DNA of 64,000 bases from Negativicutes bacterium (GTDB taxonomy: Bacteria; Bacillota; Negativicutes; Anaeromusales; Anaeromusaceae), in the NCBI GenBank assembly GCA_009929485.1, contig SAAJ01000007.1, positions 25,304 through 89,303 of the forward strand, read 5' to 3'. The translations under genes and the position numbers were made by a program. Position 1 is the stretch's first letter. Each line of letters opens with the position of its first letter. Under the pieces are notes generated by a model. It made no database searches and had not been told where the DNA came from. It saw only the letters and a list, made by a program, of their open reading frames with translations. This document shows positions 16,408 through 24,607 of this stretch, piece by piece.

Positions 16408-17073
16408 TTAAACCACTGCTATCTTTTTATTAGAAACCTTGCAAACCGGACATACCTCCGGCTTTTCCTCTCCAACATATGCAAAACCGCATACCTCGCA
16501 TACATAAAGATGCGTTGTTTCCAAAAACTCAGCCTGCTGCTTTTCATAGCGGTTCAAAAGGGACTTTAATGACTTGGTAACCTTCTCACCCCAAACAAGC
16601 GCTCGCATCGCTCCCCGATCCGCCACAGCGACAGCGACAGCGAGCATACTATCCTGCTCATACGCTTTCAAATTCTTATTCAGGATATCTTGGAACTCCG
16701 TCACAGATCGCTCTTTTTCTGCACCGACATTCTGGTTACGATAAAATGCTTCGAGTTGTTTAAACAGCTCGGCCAGTTCCATTCGATACTGTTTTTCACA
16801 TCCCTTGCCAAGATTAGAACATAAAGCGCTGATTTCCTTGTACGTAAACCCCTCCACATTAGAAATATCCTGTTTTAAAGGTGTTGGATCTTGAGAAACA
16901 GGCACGCTTTGCACCTTTTCTTCTTCAAAGTCACTTTTCATAGCTCCACACAAAGGGCAGCTCCAATCCTCCGCTATGTCCTCCCATAAGGTCCCCGGAG
17001 AAATGCCTTTTGAAGGTTCTCCCGCCGCTTCGTCATAAGTATAACCGCAAATAGAACAGATAAATTTCCGCAA
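16408..17073 (-). CDS. rubredoxin-flanked rubrerythrin-like protein
   Basis: Electron-transfer protein of 221 aa. Residues 1-50 form a classical rubredoxin ([19 protein letters not shown] and CPLCGAMK); the middle 130 residues are helical and only weakly rubrerythrin-like; the C-terminus has a second, shorter rubredoxin-like site ([17 protein letters not shown]). The start is TTG at 17073, behind AAGGAGGGATTTTCA; the longer frame to 17115 starts inside untranslated sequence. It precedes the ferredoxin-rubrerythrin gene by 14 nt, so both probably form an oxidative-stress operon in which this protein passes electrons to rubrerythrin (inference). Confidence 0.8.
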   Translation of the reverse strand: MRKFICSICGYTYDEAAGEPSKGISPGTLWEDIAEDWSCPLCGAMKSDFEEEKVQSVPVSQDPTPLKQDISNVEGFTYKEISALCSNLGKGCEKQYRMELAELFKQLEAFYRNQNVGAEKERSVTEFQDILNKNLKAYEQDSMLAVAVAVADRGAMRALVWGEKVTKSLKSLLNRYEKQQAEFLETTHLYVCEVCGFAYVGEEKPEVCPVCKVSNKKIAVV

Positions 17074-17236
17074 TGAAAATCCCTCCTTCGCATAAAACTG
17101 CAACACAAACAGCAAAGGGAATTCTTATAAATTACTTTATTTTATTCTATTCTTAATTTTCGAATTTGTAAATCTTTTACTTTGCAGATTTCAATGCCAA
17201 CACCAACAAAGCCTTACGGAAGTCACATTTTTGTCT

Positions 17237-19147
17237 TTAGAACGTGCAGCGAAGGCTTGCATGAACATAGGTCCCCATTAGCGGCAAGTCTTCATCCTGT
17301 TTATTAAAGAGATTATCCACGCCTAAAACAACCGTATATTGACTGGAAAGCTTTTTCGACATGGCAAGATTCCATAGGACGTAGCTTTTTTCTCCTCCCG
17401 GAGAGGCCAGGTAGCTTTCCAGCAACTGCCCTTGGAAGCTCGCGGTAAAGTCTTTGTTGTTATGGTAGGTCAAGCCGGACGTAAGCATATGGCGCGCACG
17501 GTTCGGCAGGCGCTGCTGCGTAACGCCGTTGACTGCTTCTAAGTATGTATAGCTATTGGTCCAATCTAGAGTCGGAGAAATCATGCGGGTAAATTCGGCT
17601 TCGGCGCCGCGAATGATCGCTTTGCTGATATTTTGATACTGCTTGTTAGTCCCCGTTGTAGTCACCAAATCAATCAGATTACTCACGTCATTGGTAAAAA
17701 AAGTGACTTTCGCCGCTTTTTTATGCCACTCTTTTTCAAAGGAAAGGTCATAAGAACGAGAAGTCTCCGATTGCAGGTTAGGATTTCCTTGCTGGGTCGA
17801 AGCGCTCTGATAAAGCTGATTCGGAGTCGGACTGCGGAAACCTTGCGCCGCGTTAGCCTTAATGCGCGTCGTATCATTTACTTTATAGGTCAGGCCCAGT
17901 TTAGGGCTGACATTGCTTTCGAATTTATTGCTGTCATCGTAGCGCAGGGATGTTACGGCCAGCAATTTATTAGATACCTGCCATTCATCCTGAACATACG
18001 CCGCCCGATAGGTAAGATTGGCGGTAGAGCCGGTTTTGGTCGCGCCGCCCGGCCCGGTCGCCGTAAAATAGCCTTCGCCGGTGTTAACTGCGGTCCCCCG
18101 GAAGGTCTCCGGCCGGTATTCCGCTCCAAAGGTAAGGCGATGCTTTGCGTTTGCTTGCTGCGTTACACGTCCTTCATACATATCAATGGTCCGTTTAGCC
18201 CGCACCCAATTGACCAGCCCCAGGGTCGCTGCGTTATTTTGATCCAAACTCTTATCCATCACCGAATGGTAGTACCTCAAAAAGACGTCTTGTTTTTCGG
18301 TCTTCTTCTCATAGGCTAACGCCAAGTCTTCACGTTCCACTATATCATGCGCTTTTACGCGCACAGCTCCAGGCTTAACAAATTCATATGTATCTTCTTT
18401 CGCATAGCCAGCGGTAAAACTCAGCTTTTCCTTGTCCGACAGCTTGTAATCTACGCCGGTGTTCCAGTTTTTACGGCTTCCATAGGGAGCATAGGTCAAA
18501 GCGCCGCTTTTAAACATAGCGTCATTTTCGACTAACGAACCGGAAAAAGTGAAGGATACCTTACCCTGCTGCCCTGAGTTATATTGGAACGCATAGCGAT
18601 CGCGGCTGTCGCCGCCGCTGTAAAAGCCACTGCCGACATCCAGAACTACGGACGGTTTATCGCTTTTACAGGTAATAATGTTAACGACGCCGCCCATCGC
18701 CTCGGTACCGTAAAGAGAGCTCGCCGGACCGCGGACAATCTCAATGCGCTCAATGTTTACGATGGAAATACGATCCAGCTCATAGTTTTGATCGATTTCC
18801 GACGCCACCCGCTTGCCGTCGACTAAAATCATGGAAAAGCGCGAATCAAAGCCGCGGATCGAGATCCCTTCGCGAGTCGGCGAAGCACTTGTGCGCACTA
18901 AATTGACTCCCACCGCATAACGCAGCACATCTTTTAAGGTTTGCGCCCCTTGTTCATCCATGGTTTTGCGCGTAATCACCTGCACCGCCGAAGGAGAATC
19001 CTTGACGTCCTGCTTCGTTTTAGAAGCGGTTATGACCACTTCGTCCAAAGCGAAGGTTTCTTCCTGCGCCGCCTCAGCGGCCTGCCCGTTAGCACTCACA
19101 GCCAGCCAAAGCGCCGCCGCCAACGCAGCTTTCTTTTTTTGTTTCAT
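17237..19147 (-). CDS. TonB-dependent outer-membrane receptor
   Basis: Outer-membrane gated channel (636 aa). A signal peptide (MKQKKKAALAAALWLAVSA) is followed by a TonB-box-like stretch ALDEVVITASK, the plug domain (VRGPASSLYGTEAMGGVVNI) and a barrel ending in SLRCTF with terminal aromatic. The overall pattern is BtuB/CirA-like. The gene starts 1 nt after the metal ABC permease stop, so it belongs to the znuABC-like operon. This suggests it brings the same metal, or a metal chelate, across the outer membrane. Energy would come from the ExbB-ExbD-TonB set at 55846-57573 or another copy. Confidence 0.9.
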   Translation of the reverse strand: MKQKKKAALAAALWLAVSANGQAAEAAQEETFALDEVVITASKTKQDVKDSPSAVQVITRKTMDEQGAQTLKDVLRYAVGVNLVRTSASPTREGISIRGFDSRFSMILVDGKRVASEIDQNYELDRISIVNIERIEIVRGPASSLYGTEAMGGVVNIITCKSDKPSVVLDVGSGFYSGGDSRDRYAFQYNSGQQGKVSFTFSGSLVENDAMFKSGALTYAPYGSRKNWNTGVDYKLSDKEKLSFTAGYAKEDTYEFVKPGAVRVKAHDIVEREDLALAYEKKTEKQDVFLRYYHSVMDKSLDQNNAATLGLVNWVRAKRTIDMYEGRVTQQANAKHRLTFGAEYRPETFRGTAVNTGEGYFTATGPGGATKTGSTANLTYRAAYVQDEWQVSNKLLAVTSLRYDDSNKFESNVSPKLGLTYKVNDTTRIKANAAQGFRSPTPNQLYQSASTQQGNPNLQSETSRSYDLSFEKEWHKKAAKVTFFTNDVSNLIDLVTTTGTNKQYQNISKAIIRGAEAEFTRMISPTLDWTNSYTYLEAVNGVTQQRLPNRARHMLTSGLTYHNNKDFTASFQGQLLESYLASPGGEKSYVLWNLAMSKKLSSQYTVVLGVDNLFNKQDEDLPLMGTYVHASLRCTF

Positions 19148-19148
19148 T

Positions 19149-19970
19149 TCAACGCCCCCTTATTCTTAAGCTCACTTTGCGAGCTAAAAAATAACTCACT
19201 GCCGATATAATAACAATCAAAGCTCCCGATGGAATATCCATTTCATAAGATAACAGCAAACCACTCACACAAAGCAAGCCGCCAAGCACCACTGCTAAGG
19301 CCATTCTAGACTCTAAACGCCTTAAAAACAGCGCCGCAATCGCTGGTGGAGCCGTAAACAAAGCCAACACTAAAACAATACCAACTACACGAATCAAAAC
19401 CACAATCGACATAGCTATTACTATCAACAACAGATACTCGAAAAAAGCAACTGGCAGCCCAACAATCACTGCAAACTCATCATCAAACAAATACGCTTTC
19501 CAATAATTGAACAATGCGCAAACAACTAGCAATACGCAAACAGATAAACTTGCGATTAAATATAAATCAAGTGTTGAAACCGTTAAAATATTACCAAACA
19601 AATAAGAAGATAGGTCTGGAGGGTAACCAGGCATTAATGAAATGCACACTACACCGATTGCCATTCCTAACGACCAAAAAAGCCCAAGCACCACATCACT
19701 TCTTGTATTGCCGTGACGTTTCAAATATCCAATTCCTAAGGCCGCGCAAATCGAAATAAAGAAAGCGCCAATAATGGGGTTAATTCCCAATAAATACCCT
19801 GCCCCAACACCACCATAAGAGGCATGGGCAATTCCGCCCCCCATCATCACCAACCGCTTCTCCACAATAATTACGCCTACAATGCCACAAACAATGCTTG
19901 CAAAAACGCTTGCAAGCATTGCGTACTGAATAAACTGATATTCCATGATCGCTTCTAGCATGCTACTCAT
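19149..19970 (-). CDS. ZnuB/MntB-like metal ABC permease
   Basis: Inner-membrane permease (273 aa, eight or nine hydrophobic segments) of the ABC-3 family for zinc, manganese or iron: EKRLVMMGGGIAHASYGGVG near residue 36 and VVGIVLVLALFTAPPAIAAL near residue 200. It overlaps the ATPase gene by 4 nt and is followed immediately by the TonB receptor. Zinc, manganese and iron members cannot be separated from this sequence alone. Confidence 0.9.
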   Translation of the reverse strand: MSSMLEAIMEYQFIQYAMLASVFASIVCGIVGVIIVEKRLVMMGGGIAHASYGGVGAGYLLGINPIIGAFFISICAALGIGYLKRHGNTRSDVVLGLFWSLGMAIGVVCISLMPGYPPDLSSYLFGNILTVSTLDLYLIASLSVCVLLVVCALFNYWKAYLFDDEFAVIVGLPVAFFEYLLLIVIAMSIVVLIRVVGIVLVLALFTAPPAIAALFLRRLESRMALAVVLGGLLCVSGLLLSYEMDIPSGALIVIISAVSYFLARKVSLRIRGR

Positions 19971-20761
19971 CCTTTATGTTCTTTTAATACGCGATGCGGC
20001 ACGCCATGGGCAATTAAATCAACAGGACAATTATATAAATTCTGTACAATCTCTTCATTGATTTCCGCTATGCCATGATATACCAATTTTCCATTAATAC
20101 AAGCCAATTCTTTCACATGTGATGAAACAGCCATCAAATCATGTGTTACTAAAACAATTGTCATTTTCTGATTCAACCGATTTAATAAAGAAAAAATAGC
20201 ATCTCGCGATTGCGCATCTACGCTCGCCGTAGGTTCATCCAGCAGCATAAGTTTAGGTTCTACTGCCAATGCTCTAGCTATCAGCATCTTTTGAAATTCT
20301 CCACCAGAAAGATCTGAAATCATTCGATTTCTCAAATGTACAATACCAACCGCCTCTAGCGCCTGCTCTGTCTTTTCCAGGTCTTCCTTGCAATATTTAT
20401 GAAACAAAGATACTTTTGATTTCAACCTTCCGGTCAAAACAACTTCACTGACTGTAATCGGGAACAATTTATCTACCGCTGTTATCTGCGGCACATAGCC
20501 AATTAAGCGATCCGTTTTTCCCGCTTTTTCGCCGTATATATCAACTTTGCCCGCAGTTACAGGCGTTAACCCTAAAATTGATCGCAGCAATGTTGTTTTC
20601 CCACCGCCGTTAGGCCCGATAACGCCAAGATATTCTCCTTCTTTTATTTCAAAGGATACATTTTCAATTGCAATATTTTCCCCATATTTGACAGTAAGGT
20701 TCCGAATACATACAGGAAGCTTGCTATTGACATTATCGCTTTCGCCGTTGCATATACTCAT
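19967..20761 (-). CDS. ZnuC-like metal ABC ATPase
   Basis: ATP-binding subunit (264 aa) of the metal ABC transporter. Walker A is GPNGGGKTTLL, the signature is LSGGEFQKMLIA, Walker B is LMLLDEPTASVD, and the switch is VTHDLM. Its start codon overlaps the stop of the binding-protein gene (TAATG), so translation is coupled. The order binding protein, ATPase, permease, TonB receptor forms one transcription unit. Confidence 0.92.
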   Translation of the reverse strand: MSICNGESDNVNSKLPVCIRNLTVKYGENIAIENVSFEIKEGEYLGVIGPNGGGKTTLLRSILGLTPVTAGKVDIYGEKAGKTDRLIGYVPQITAVDKLFPITVSEVVLTGRLKSKVSLFHKYCKEDLEKTEQALEAVGIVHLRNRMISDLSGGEFQKMLIARALAVEPKLMLLDEPTASVDAQSRDAIFSLLNRLNQKMTIVLVTHDLMAVSSHVKELACINGKLVYHGIAEINEEIVQNLYNCPVDLIAHGVPHRVLKEHKG

Positions 20762-21624
20762 TACAATGCCTCACCCATAAGCTTTGCCATTTTTCTTAAA
20801 TTCCCAATATAATCAGCCGCTAAGGGTTCTAATTGCACTGTCTTTCCTCCAATTTCACGAGCCAATGCTTCAGACTGCTTGCTCGCAATCTCTGCTTGAT
20901 AAAAAACAGCTTTAATCTCTTCTTTCTTAGCCAATGAAATAACATCTTGCAAGCGCTTCGGCGTCGCCTCCTTTCCATTTTCCTCTAAAGCAATCATTTC
21001 CAAACCATAATCAGCAGCTAAATAGCCAAACGCCGGATGAAAAACGATGAATTTTTTAGTTTTTGTCTGTGCAAAAGCCTTTTGCAGTTCTTGATCTACT
21101 AAATCCAGTTTTACTTTATACGCTTGTGCGTTTTTTTCATACTTTTCTTTATTAGCAGCATCTATTTTGCCCATTTCTTTTGCAATGATATCTACCATCA
21201 CCTTAGCGCGTTTGGGAGAAAGCCAAATATGAGGATCTCTTTTCCCATTCGGCAAAACAACATCAGGATATTCTTTTTTCGTTTCCTCTTGCAGCTTAAC
21301 AAGCTTTAATTTTTCCAATTGTACCGCTTTAGGCAAAATAGTAGCTGCCTCCGTAGGTACTCCCACTGCAAAATAAAGCTTTGCTTTATTGAATTTTTCC
21401 ATTTCCTTAGGGGTTGGTTCATAATTAGCAGGACTATTCCCAGGCGGAACCATTACCACTACATCAACCGCATCACCGCATACCGCTTCCACAAAGGTTT
21501 TTTCCGGAACAATCGTAACGGCTACCGTCAATTTTTGTTCCGCTTTTTTCTCGCTAAACCCGCAACCAGCAATTACAACCATCAGCATCATCATAAAAAC
21601 TATAATTCCAACTTTTTTACTCAT
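20761..21624 (-). CDS. ZnuA/TroA-like metal-binding lipoprotein
   Basis: Extracytoplasmic solute-binding protein of cluster A-I (287 aa). A lipoprotein signal ends in VIAGCG, so the mature protein is anchored at Cys21. Metal-ligand candidates are H132 in KRDPHIWLSPK, H196 in IVFHPAFGYLAADYG and E in LEENGKEATPK. The His-rich loop of true ZnuA is absent, which would fit manganese or iron as well as zinc. First gene of the operon; a Fur-like box lies just upstream. Confidence 0.88.
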   Translation of the reverse strand: MSKKVGIIVFMMMLMVVIAGCGFSEKKAEQKLTVAVTIVPEKTFVEAVCGDAVDVVVMVPPGNSPANYEPTPKEMEKFNKAKLYFAVGVPTEAATILPKAVQLEKLKLVKLQEETKKEYPDVVLPNGKRDPHIWLSPKRAKVMVDIIAKEMGKIDAANKEKYEKNAQAYKVKLDLVDQELQKAFAQTKTKKFIVFHPAFGYLAADYGLEMIALEENGKEATPKRLQDVISLAKKEEIKAVFYQAEIASKQSEALAREIGGKTVQLEPLAADYIGNLRKMAKLMGEAL

Positions 21625-21637
21625 TAGACCACGCCCT

Positions 21638-21656
21638 TAAAGTAATTTTCATTCTC
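21638..21656 (-). promoter_or_regulatory. candidate Fur-family box upstream of the metal ABC operon
   Basis: On the minus strand GAGAATGAAAATTACTTTA matches 13 of 19 positions of the classical Fur box (GATAATGATAATCATTATC). It ends about 14 nt before the lipoprotein start. A Fur, Zur or Mur-type repressor acting here would fit metal-controlled uptake. Confidence 0.4.
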
Positions 21657-21700
21657 GTTTATTAGTTCAAAACAACCTTGTTCCTCCAAGACTGCCTAAA

Positions 21701-21735
21701 AGAAAAAGCAGACTCCCCTGTCCGCTTCTTGCCTA
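21701..21735 (-). terminator. rho-independent terminator after the second DUF134 gene
   Basis: Minus strand AGCGGAC, loop AGGGGA, GTCTGCT, then TTTTCTTTT, shortly after the stop at 21747. Confidence 0.75.
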
Positions 21736-21746
21736 TTCTTTAAAAT

Positions 21747-22118
21747 TCATATTGTTCGTATATTTTTCCCTTGACCATGCTGCCGACGATGGCACCTTCC
21801 ACAATTCAGAACCGTTTCTTCGCCTTCGCACAAACGATACTCCCCGCCTTCTATGCGAAGCATTCTCCCTTCCACTAATGCTAGGCCTAATTTGCGCCGA
21901 GCTTCATTATAAATTTTTTGCACGGTTGTCCGAGCTACTTTCATGCGCGCTGCGCATTCTTCCTGCATTAGCCCTTCTACATCAATCCATCTAATAGTTT
22001 CATATTCATCAACTGTCATAATAATGCCTTCCTTTGCTGAAGCTACCGCCGCAAGCGGCCCAAAGGAATCTACTCGCGGAAGTTCACAAATTCTACGCCA
22101 TTTTCTAGGTCTTGGCAC
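21747..22118 (-). CDS. DUF134 DNA-binding-like protein
   Basis: Second DUF134 protein of the window (123 aa). The start is GTG at 22118, six bases after GAGGTG, giving the usual MPRPRKWRRICELP beginning; the GTG at 22127 lies within the ribosome site. TVDEYETIRWIDVEGLMQEE and the helix-turn-helix CAARMKVARTTVQKIYNEAR follow. A cysteine pair, CGRC, sits near the C-terminus. It follows the DUF5320 gene on the same strand, a pairing common in anaerobes whose function is unknown. Confidence 0.82.
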   Translation of the reverse strand: MPRPRKWRRICELPRVDSFGPLAAVASAKEGIIMTVDEYETIRWIDVEGLMQEECAARMKVARTTVQKIYNEARRKLGLALVEGRMLRIEGGEYRLCEGEETVLNCGRCHRRQHGQGKNIRTI

Positions 22119-22144
22119 AACCTTCACCTCTTGTTCTTATTTAT

Positions 22145-22187
22145 TAAAGCAGGCAGCAGGAAAATCCTCCCTGCCGCCTGCTTTATT
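22145..22187 (-). terminator. rho-independent terminator after the DUF5320 gene
   Basis: AAAGCAGGC and GCCTGCTTT with inner GCAGG/CCTGC pairing form a long stem; on the minus strand it ends in CTTTAATAAAT, a weak U-run. Confidence 0.55.
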
Positions 22188-22499
22188 TTACCTCTTTTCC
22201 AGGTCTTTGTTAATCGTTTCTAGCCTTTGCTGGAGCATCTTTTTTTCTTGCAGCAATTCCTCTTCTGACAAAGAAGAATTGTCCTGCCCAGCAAACGCCC
22301 CCCGATTACCTTGTCCAAGTCCTTGACCAGCTCCACGGCCCGCTCCCTGTCCAAACCCTTGACCGGCTCCACGGCCCATTCCTCGCCCTAAGCCGCGTCC
22401 TTGGCCCATCCCCATGCCTTGTCCACCGCCACATTGTCCCATTTTACGACCTGTAAGCGGCCCTTGGCCCATCGGTCCTGTTCCATCTCCTCTAGGCAT
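22188..22499 (-). CDS. DUF5320 Gly/Met/Gln-rich small protein
   Basis: Protein of 103 aa beginning MPRGDGTGPMGQGPLTGRKM, the DUF5320 signature. The centre (residues 25-70) is a low-complexity run of G, Q, M and R; the C-terminus is a charged coiled-coil-like helix (SEEELLQEKKMLQQRLETIN). The start at 22499 follows AAGGAGGAATTTGTA; the open frame continues to 22682 without a ribosome site. Such proteins accompany NifX-like and DUF134 genes in anaerobes. No function is established. Confidence 0.82.
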   Translation of the reverse strand: MPRGDGTGPMGQGPLTGRKMGQCGGGQGMGMGQGRGLGRGMGRGAGQGFGQGAGRGAGQGLGQGNRGAFAGQDNSSLSEEELLQEKKMLQQRLETINKDLEKR

Positions 22500-22671
22500 T
22501 ACAAATTCCTCCTTCAATAAGTTAATGACATATGCTTTATATTCATAATATGCCCTTTTGGAACATATGTCAATAACCACTTTTATCTTTTTAGCAAATT
22601 TTGAGATTCTTCCGAGAGCAAGTAAGTCCGCTGAACGAAAAATACTAGCAGAATTGGATAACAATCTCAAA

Positions 22672-22705
22672 AAAAAGCTCAACAGGAGCCTTCTCGATTG
22701 TTCTT
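22672..22705 (-). terminator. rho-independent terminator after the UxaA-like operon
   Basis: Minus strand GCTC, loop CTGTT, GAGC, extended by AA/TT pairs around a bulged G, then a run of eight T residues, 14 nt after the stop at 22719. Confidence 0.7.
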
Positions 22706-22718
22706 TTTTTATTCCGCT

Positions 22719-23882
22719 CTAGATAACTGGGCCGCGCATAAAAATATCCATGGAATTCACATAGCCAGACAATTCGGCCTTGGTCATGGCGCCAGAGGCT
22801 ACCCTTACAAGTTCCTCTAAAACACGCTGCCCTGCATCAGGAATGGTGTCACCGCCATCGATAACCGCGCTCAGGTTCATATCGATATGGTCAATCATTT
22901 TTTCCGCAGCCGTACGACTGCCGGTAATCTTCAGTACCGGCACGAAGGGAAAGCCCTGCGGTGCGCCACGACCGGTAGCAAAAGCAATGACATTGCACCC
23001 AGCGGCCGCCAAACCTGTCAGAATTTCCGGCTCCCGCCCGGGAGAGTCCATGACCACCAGGCCCGGCTTATCCGGGCGTTGGCCGTATTCATAGACCGCC
23101 TGAATGGGAGCAGAACCCGCTTTGGCAATCGCGCCCAGGGACTTTTCTTCAATCGTCGTAAGACCGCCCTTGATATTGCCCCCTGTAGGCTGGCCGCCGC
23201 GAATATCCTCGCCTACCGCCATAGCCCGCTGTTCCATGCGTTCTACTAATTTGAAAATCCCCTGAGCCACTTCTTCGTTTGCCGCATGCTTCGCCAGAAT
23301 ATGCTCCGCACCGATAAACTCTGTGACTTCCCCCAAAACCGACGTACCGCCAGCGGCCACCACAAAATCCGAGGCCACGCCGATGGCCGGGTTGGGAACC
23401 AAGCCGGATGTCGTATCCGAACTGCCGCATTTCATGCCCAATACTAATTTACTAATGGGAAAAGACTTACGTTGTTCCAGCGAAGCCTCGCGCACCATGT
23501 CCTGAGCCAGCAAAATGCCTTGAGCCGTCGTACGCGCCGAGCCGCCTACTTCTTGAACAACAATGTGCTCCACCCGTTTGCCTGTTGCAGCAATGGCTTC
23601 AATGACGCCAGAAAGGTCAGTGCTTTCACAGCCCAGGCTGACAAGTAGCACAGAATACAGATTGGGGTTCTTCCCTAAGTTGATCAATGTATCATTGACA
23701 ATATGAATATCTAACGGCGTTTGGCAACAGCCTTGGTGATGCGTAAAACGCGCCGTTCCCTGCACCTGACGCACAATATTTTCTACCACTTCATTCACAC
23801 ATACCACCGCCGACAAAACGCCTACATAATTGCGAGTCCCCACCGAACCGTCCGCCCGGCCATATCCCATAAATTCCATCAT
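22719..23882 (-). CDS. UxaA-family dehydratase, large subunit
   Basis: Large, C-terminal-type subunit (387 aa) of the altronate/galactarate dehydratase family, also containing sulfolactate sulfo-lyase SuyB. Family motifs: GRADGSVGTRNYVGVLSAVV, HHQGCCQTP, SLGCESTD, LGMKCGSSDTTSGLVPNPA and FATGRGAPQGFPFVPVLKI. Conserved cysteines are expected to bind iron or an Fe-S cluster. With the 98-aa partner encoded just upstream it makes a complete split enzyme. The substrate (altronate, galactarate, sulfolactate or a relative) cannot be fixed from the sequence. Confidence 0.85.
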   Translation of the reverse strand: MMEFMGYGRADGSVGTRNYVGVLSAVVCVNEVVENIVRQVQGTARFTHHQGCCQTPLDIHIVNDTLINLGKNPNLYSVLLVSLGCESTDLSGVIEAIAATGKRVEHIVVQEVGGSARTTAQGILLAQDMVREASLEQRKSFPISKLVLGMKCGSSDTTSGLVPNPAIGVASDFVVAAGGTSVLGEVTEFIGAEHILAKHAANEEVAQGIFKLVERMEQRAMAVGEDIRGGQPTGGNIKGGLTTIEEKSLGAIAKAGSAPIQAVYEYGQRPDKPGLVVMDSPGREPEILTGLAAAGCNVIAFATGRGAPQGFPFVPVLKITGSRTAAEKMIDHIDMNLSAVIDGGDTIPDAGQRVLEELVRVASGAMTKAELSGYVNSMDIFMRGPVI

Positions 23883-23883
23883 C

Positions 23884-24180
23884 TTATTTGCCTCCCTTCA
23901 AATCGCCACGACCGCGCAGGCTTTCAATATTCTGTACATGAGCGTGGCTGCCGCCGGCAATGCTCTTTGTCGCGCGGCCAATGACCTCGCCGTATTTCAA
24001 AATATCTTCGCCCTCTGCAATATCCCGTACGGCAAACTTATGCCCATAAGGAATATCTTCAATAATCGCAATCTCCACCTCTTCGCGATTGCGTCTTACC
24101 TTTGCCGTCTGGCCCTTAACCAGTACTTGCACCGCCGTTGCTACATTGTCCTTTTCGTTAAGAATAATACCGTCAATCAT
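23884..24180 (-). CDS. UxaA-family dehydratase, small SAF subunit
   Basis: Small subunit (98 aa) with the SAF domain that in fused altronate dehydratases forms the N-terminus: IIEDIPYGHKFAVRDIAEGE and ILKYGEVIGRATKSIAGGSHAHVQNIESLRG. The stop lies 1 nt before the large-subunit start, so the two are coupled. The ribosome site is AAGGAGG. Together they should dehydrate a sugar acid or eliminate sulfite from sulfolactate. Decayed LarA-like sequence lies just upstream on the same strand. Confidence 0.87.
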   Translation of the reverse strand: MIDGIILNEKDNVATAVQVLVKGQTAKVRRNREEVEIAIIEDIPYGHKFAVRDIAEGEDILKYGEVIGRATKSIAGGSHAHVQNIESLRGRGDLKGGK

Positions 24181-24206
24181 TGCTATGCCTCCTTTTCAAT
24201 CGTTCC

Positions 24207-24445
24207 CTACTGTACAATAACCGCCACACCATCAGGAATCACCGTGATTTTGCGTCACTACCTACCGCATCTTCCGCTTTAGCCAGTGCTTATTCAAAGG
24301 TTTCCACTACTGAAAATCCTATGTGCAGCAGCACTTCATGCTGGACTATAGCAATTACAAAACGAATCGGTTTTCCTTCTAAAATGCCCTCCTTCGCTTT
24401 TTTATATTCTACTTTTCTTCCATCGGCGCCTTTGTACTGCAACAC
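24207..24445 (-). pseudogene. relic of a LarA/DUF2088-like 3' end
   Basis: The minus strand reads as a damaged coding end: an open stretch ending IVQHEVLLHIGFSVVETFE, a TAA where Glu (GAA) would restore the frame, then ALAKAEDAVGSDAK, a one-base deletion in an A-run, and ITVIPDGVAVIVQ with a stop. Repaired, the last 35 residues resemble the C-terminus of nickel-dependent lactate racemase (LarA, DUF2088) proteins, which often neighbour UxaA-like genes. The 5' part of the gene is missing. The family assignment rests on a short region and is tentative. Confidence 0.4.
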
Positions 24446-24607
24446 GACTCTTTAGTAAAGCCCAACCTCTATTTTGGCCACAATGCACAAAAGAATGCTG
24501 TAAAATAAGCTTTTAGCTCTATTTTAGACAGCATTCTTTGTATATTAATGTCTCAAATCCCCTTAATTGTCTTCTCGAAAAGCTCCGTTTGGTTTATCTT
24601 TTTCTTT
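24446..24607. other. AT-rich spacer with a strong inverted repeat
   Basis: Between the CDF gene and the relic. AAGAATGCTGT with AAAAT (24490-24506) pairs with ATTTTAGACAGCATTCTT (24521-24538), a stem of about 16 bp that could end CDF transcription (TTCTTTTG on the minus strand). TTTTGGCCACAATGCACAA at 24472-24490 resembles part of the leader shared by the lactate permease and cupin genes. Confidence 0.45.

Noticed and set aside
22500..22682. Extended DUF5320 ORF upstream part
   Set aside because: No ribosome site or conserved sequence; the family start MPRGDG is at 22499 behind AAGGAGG.
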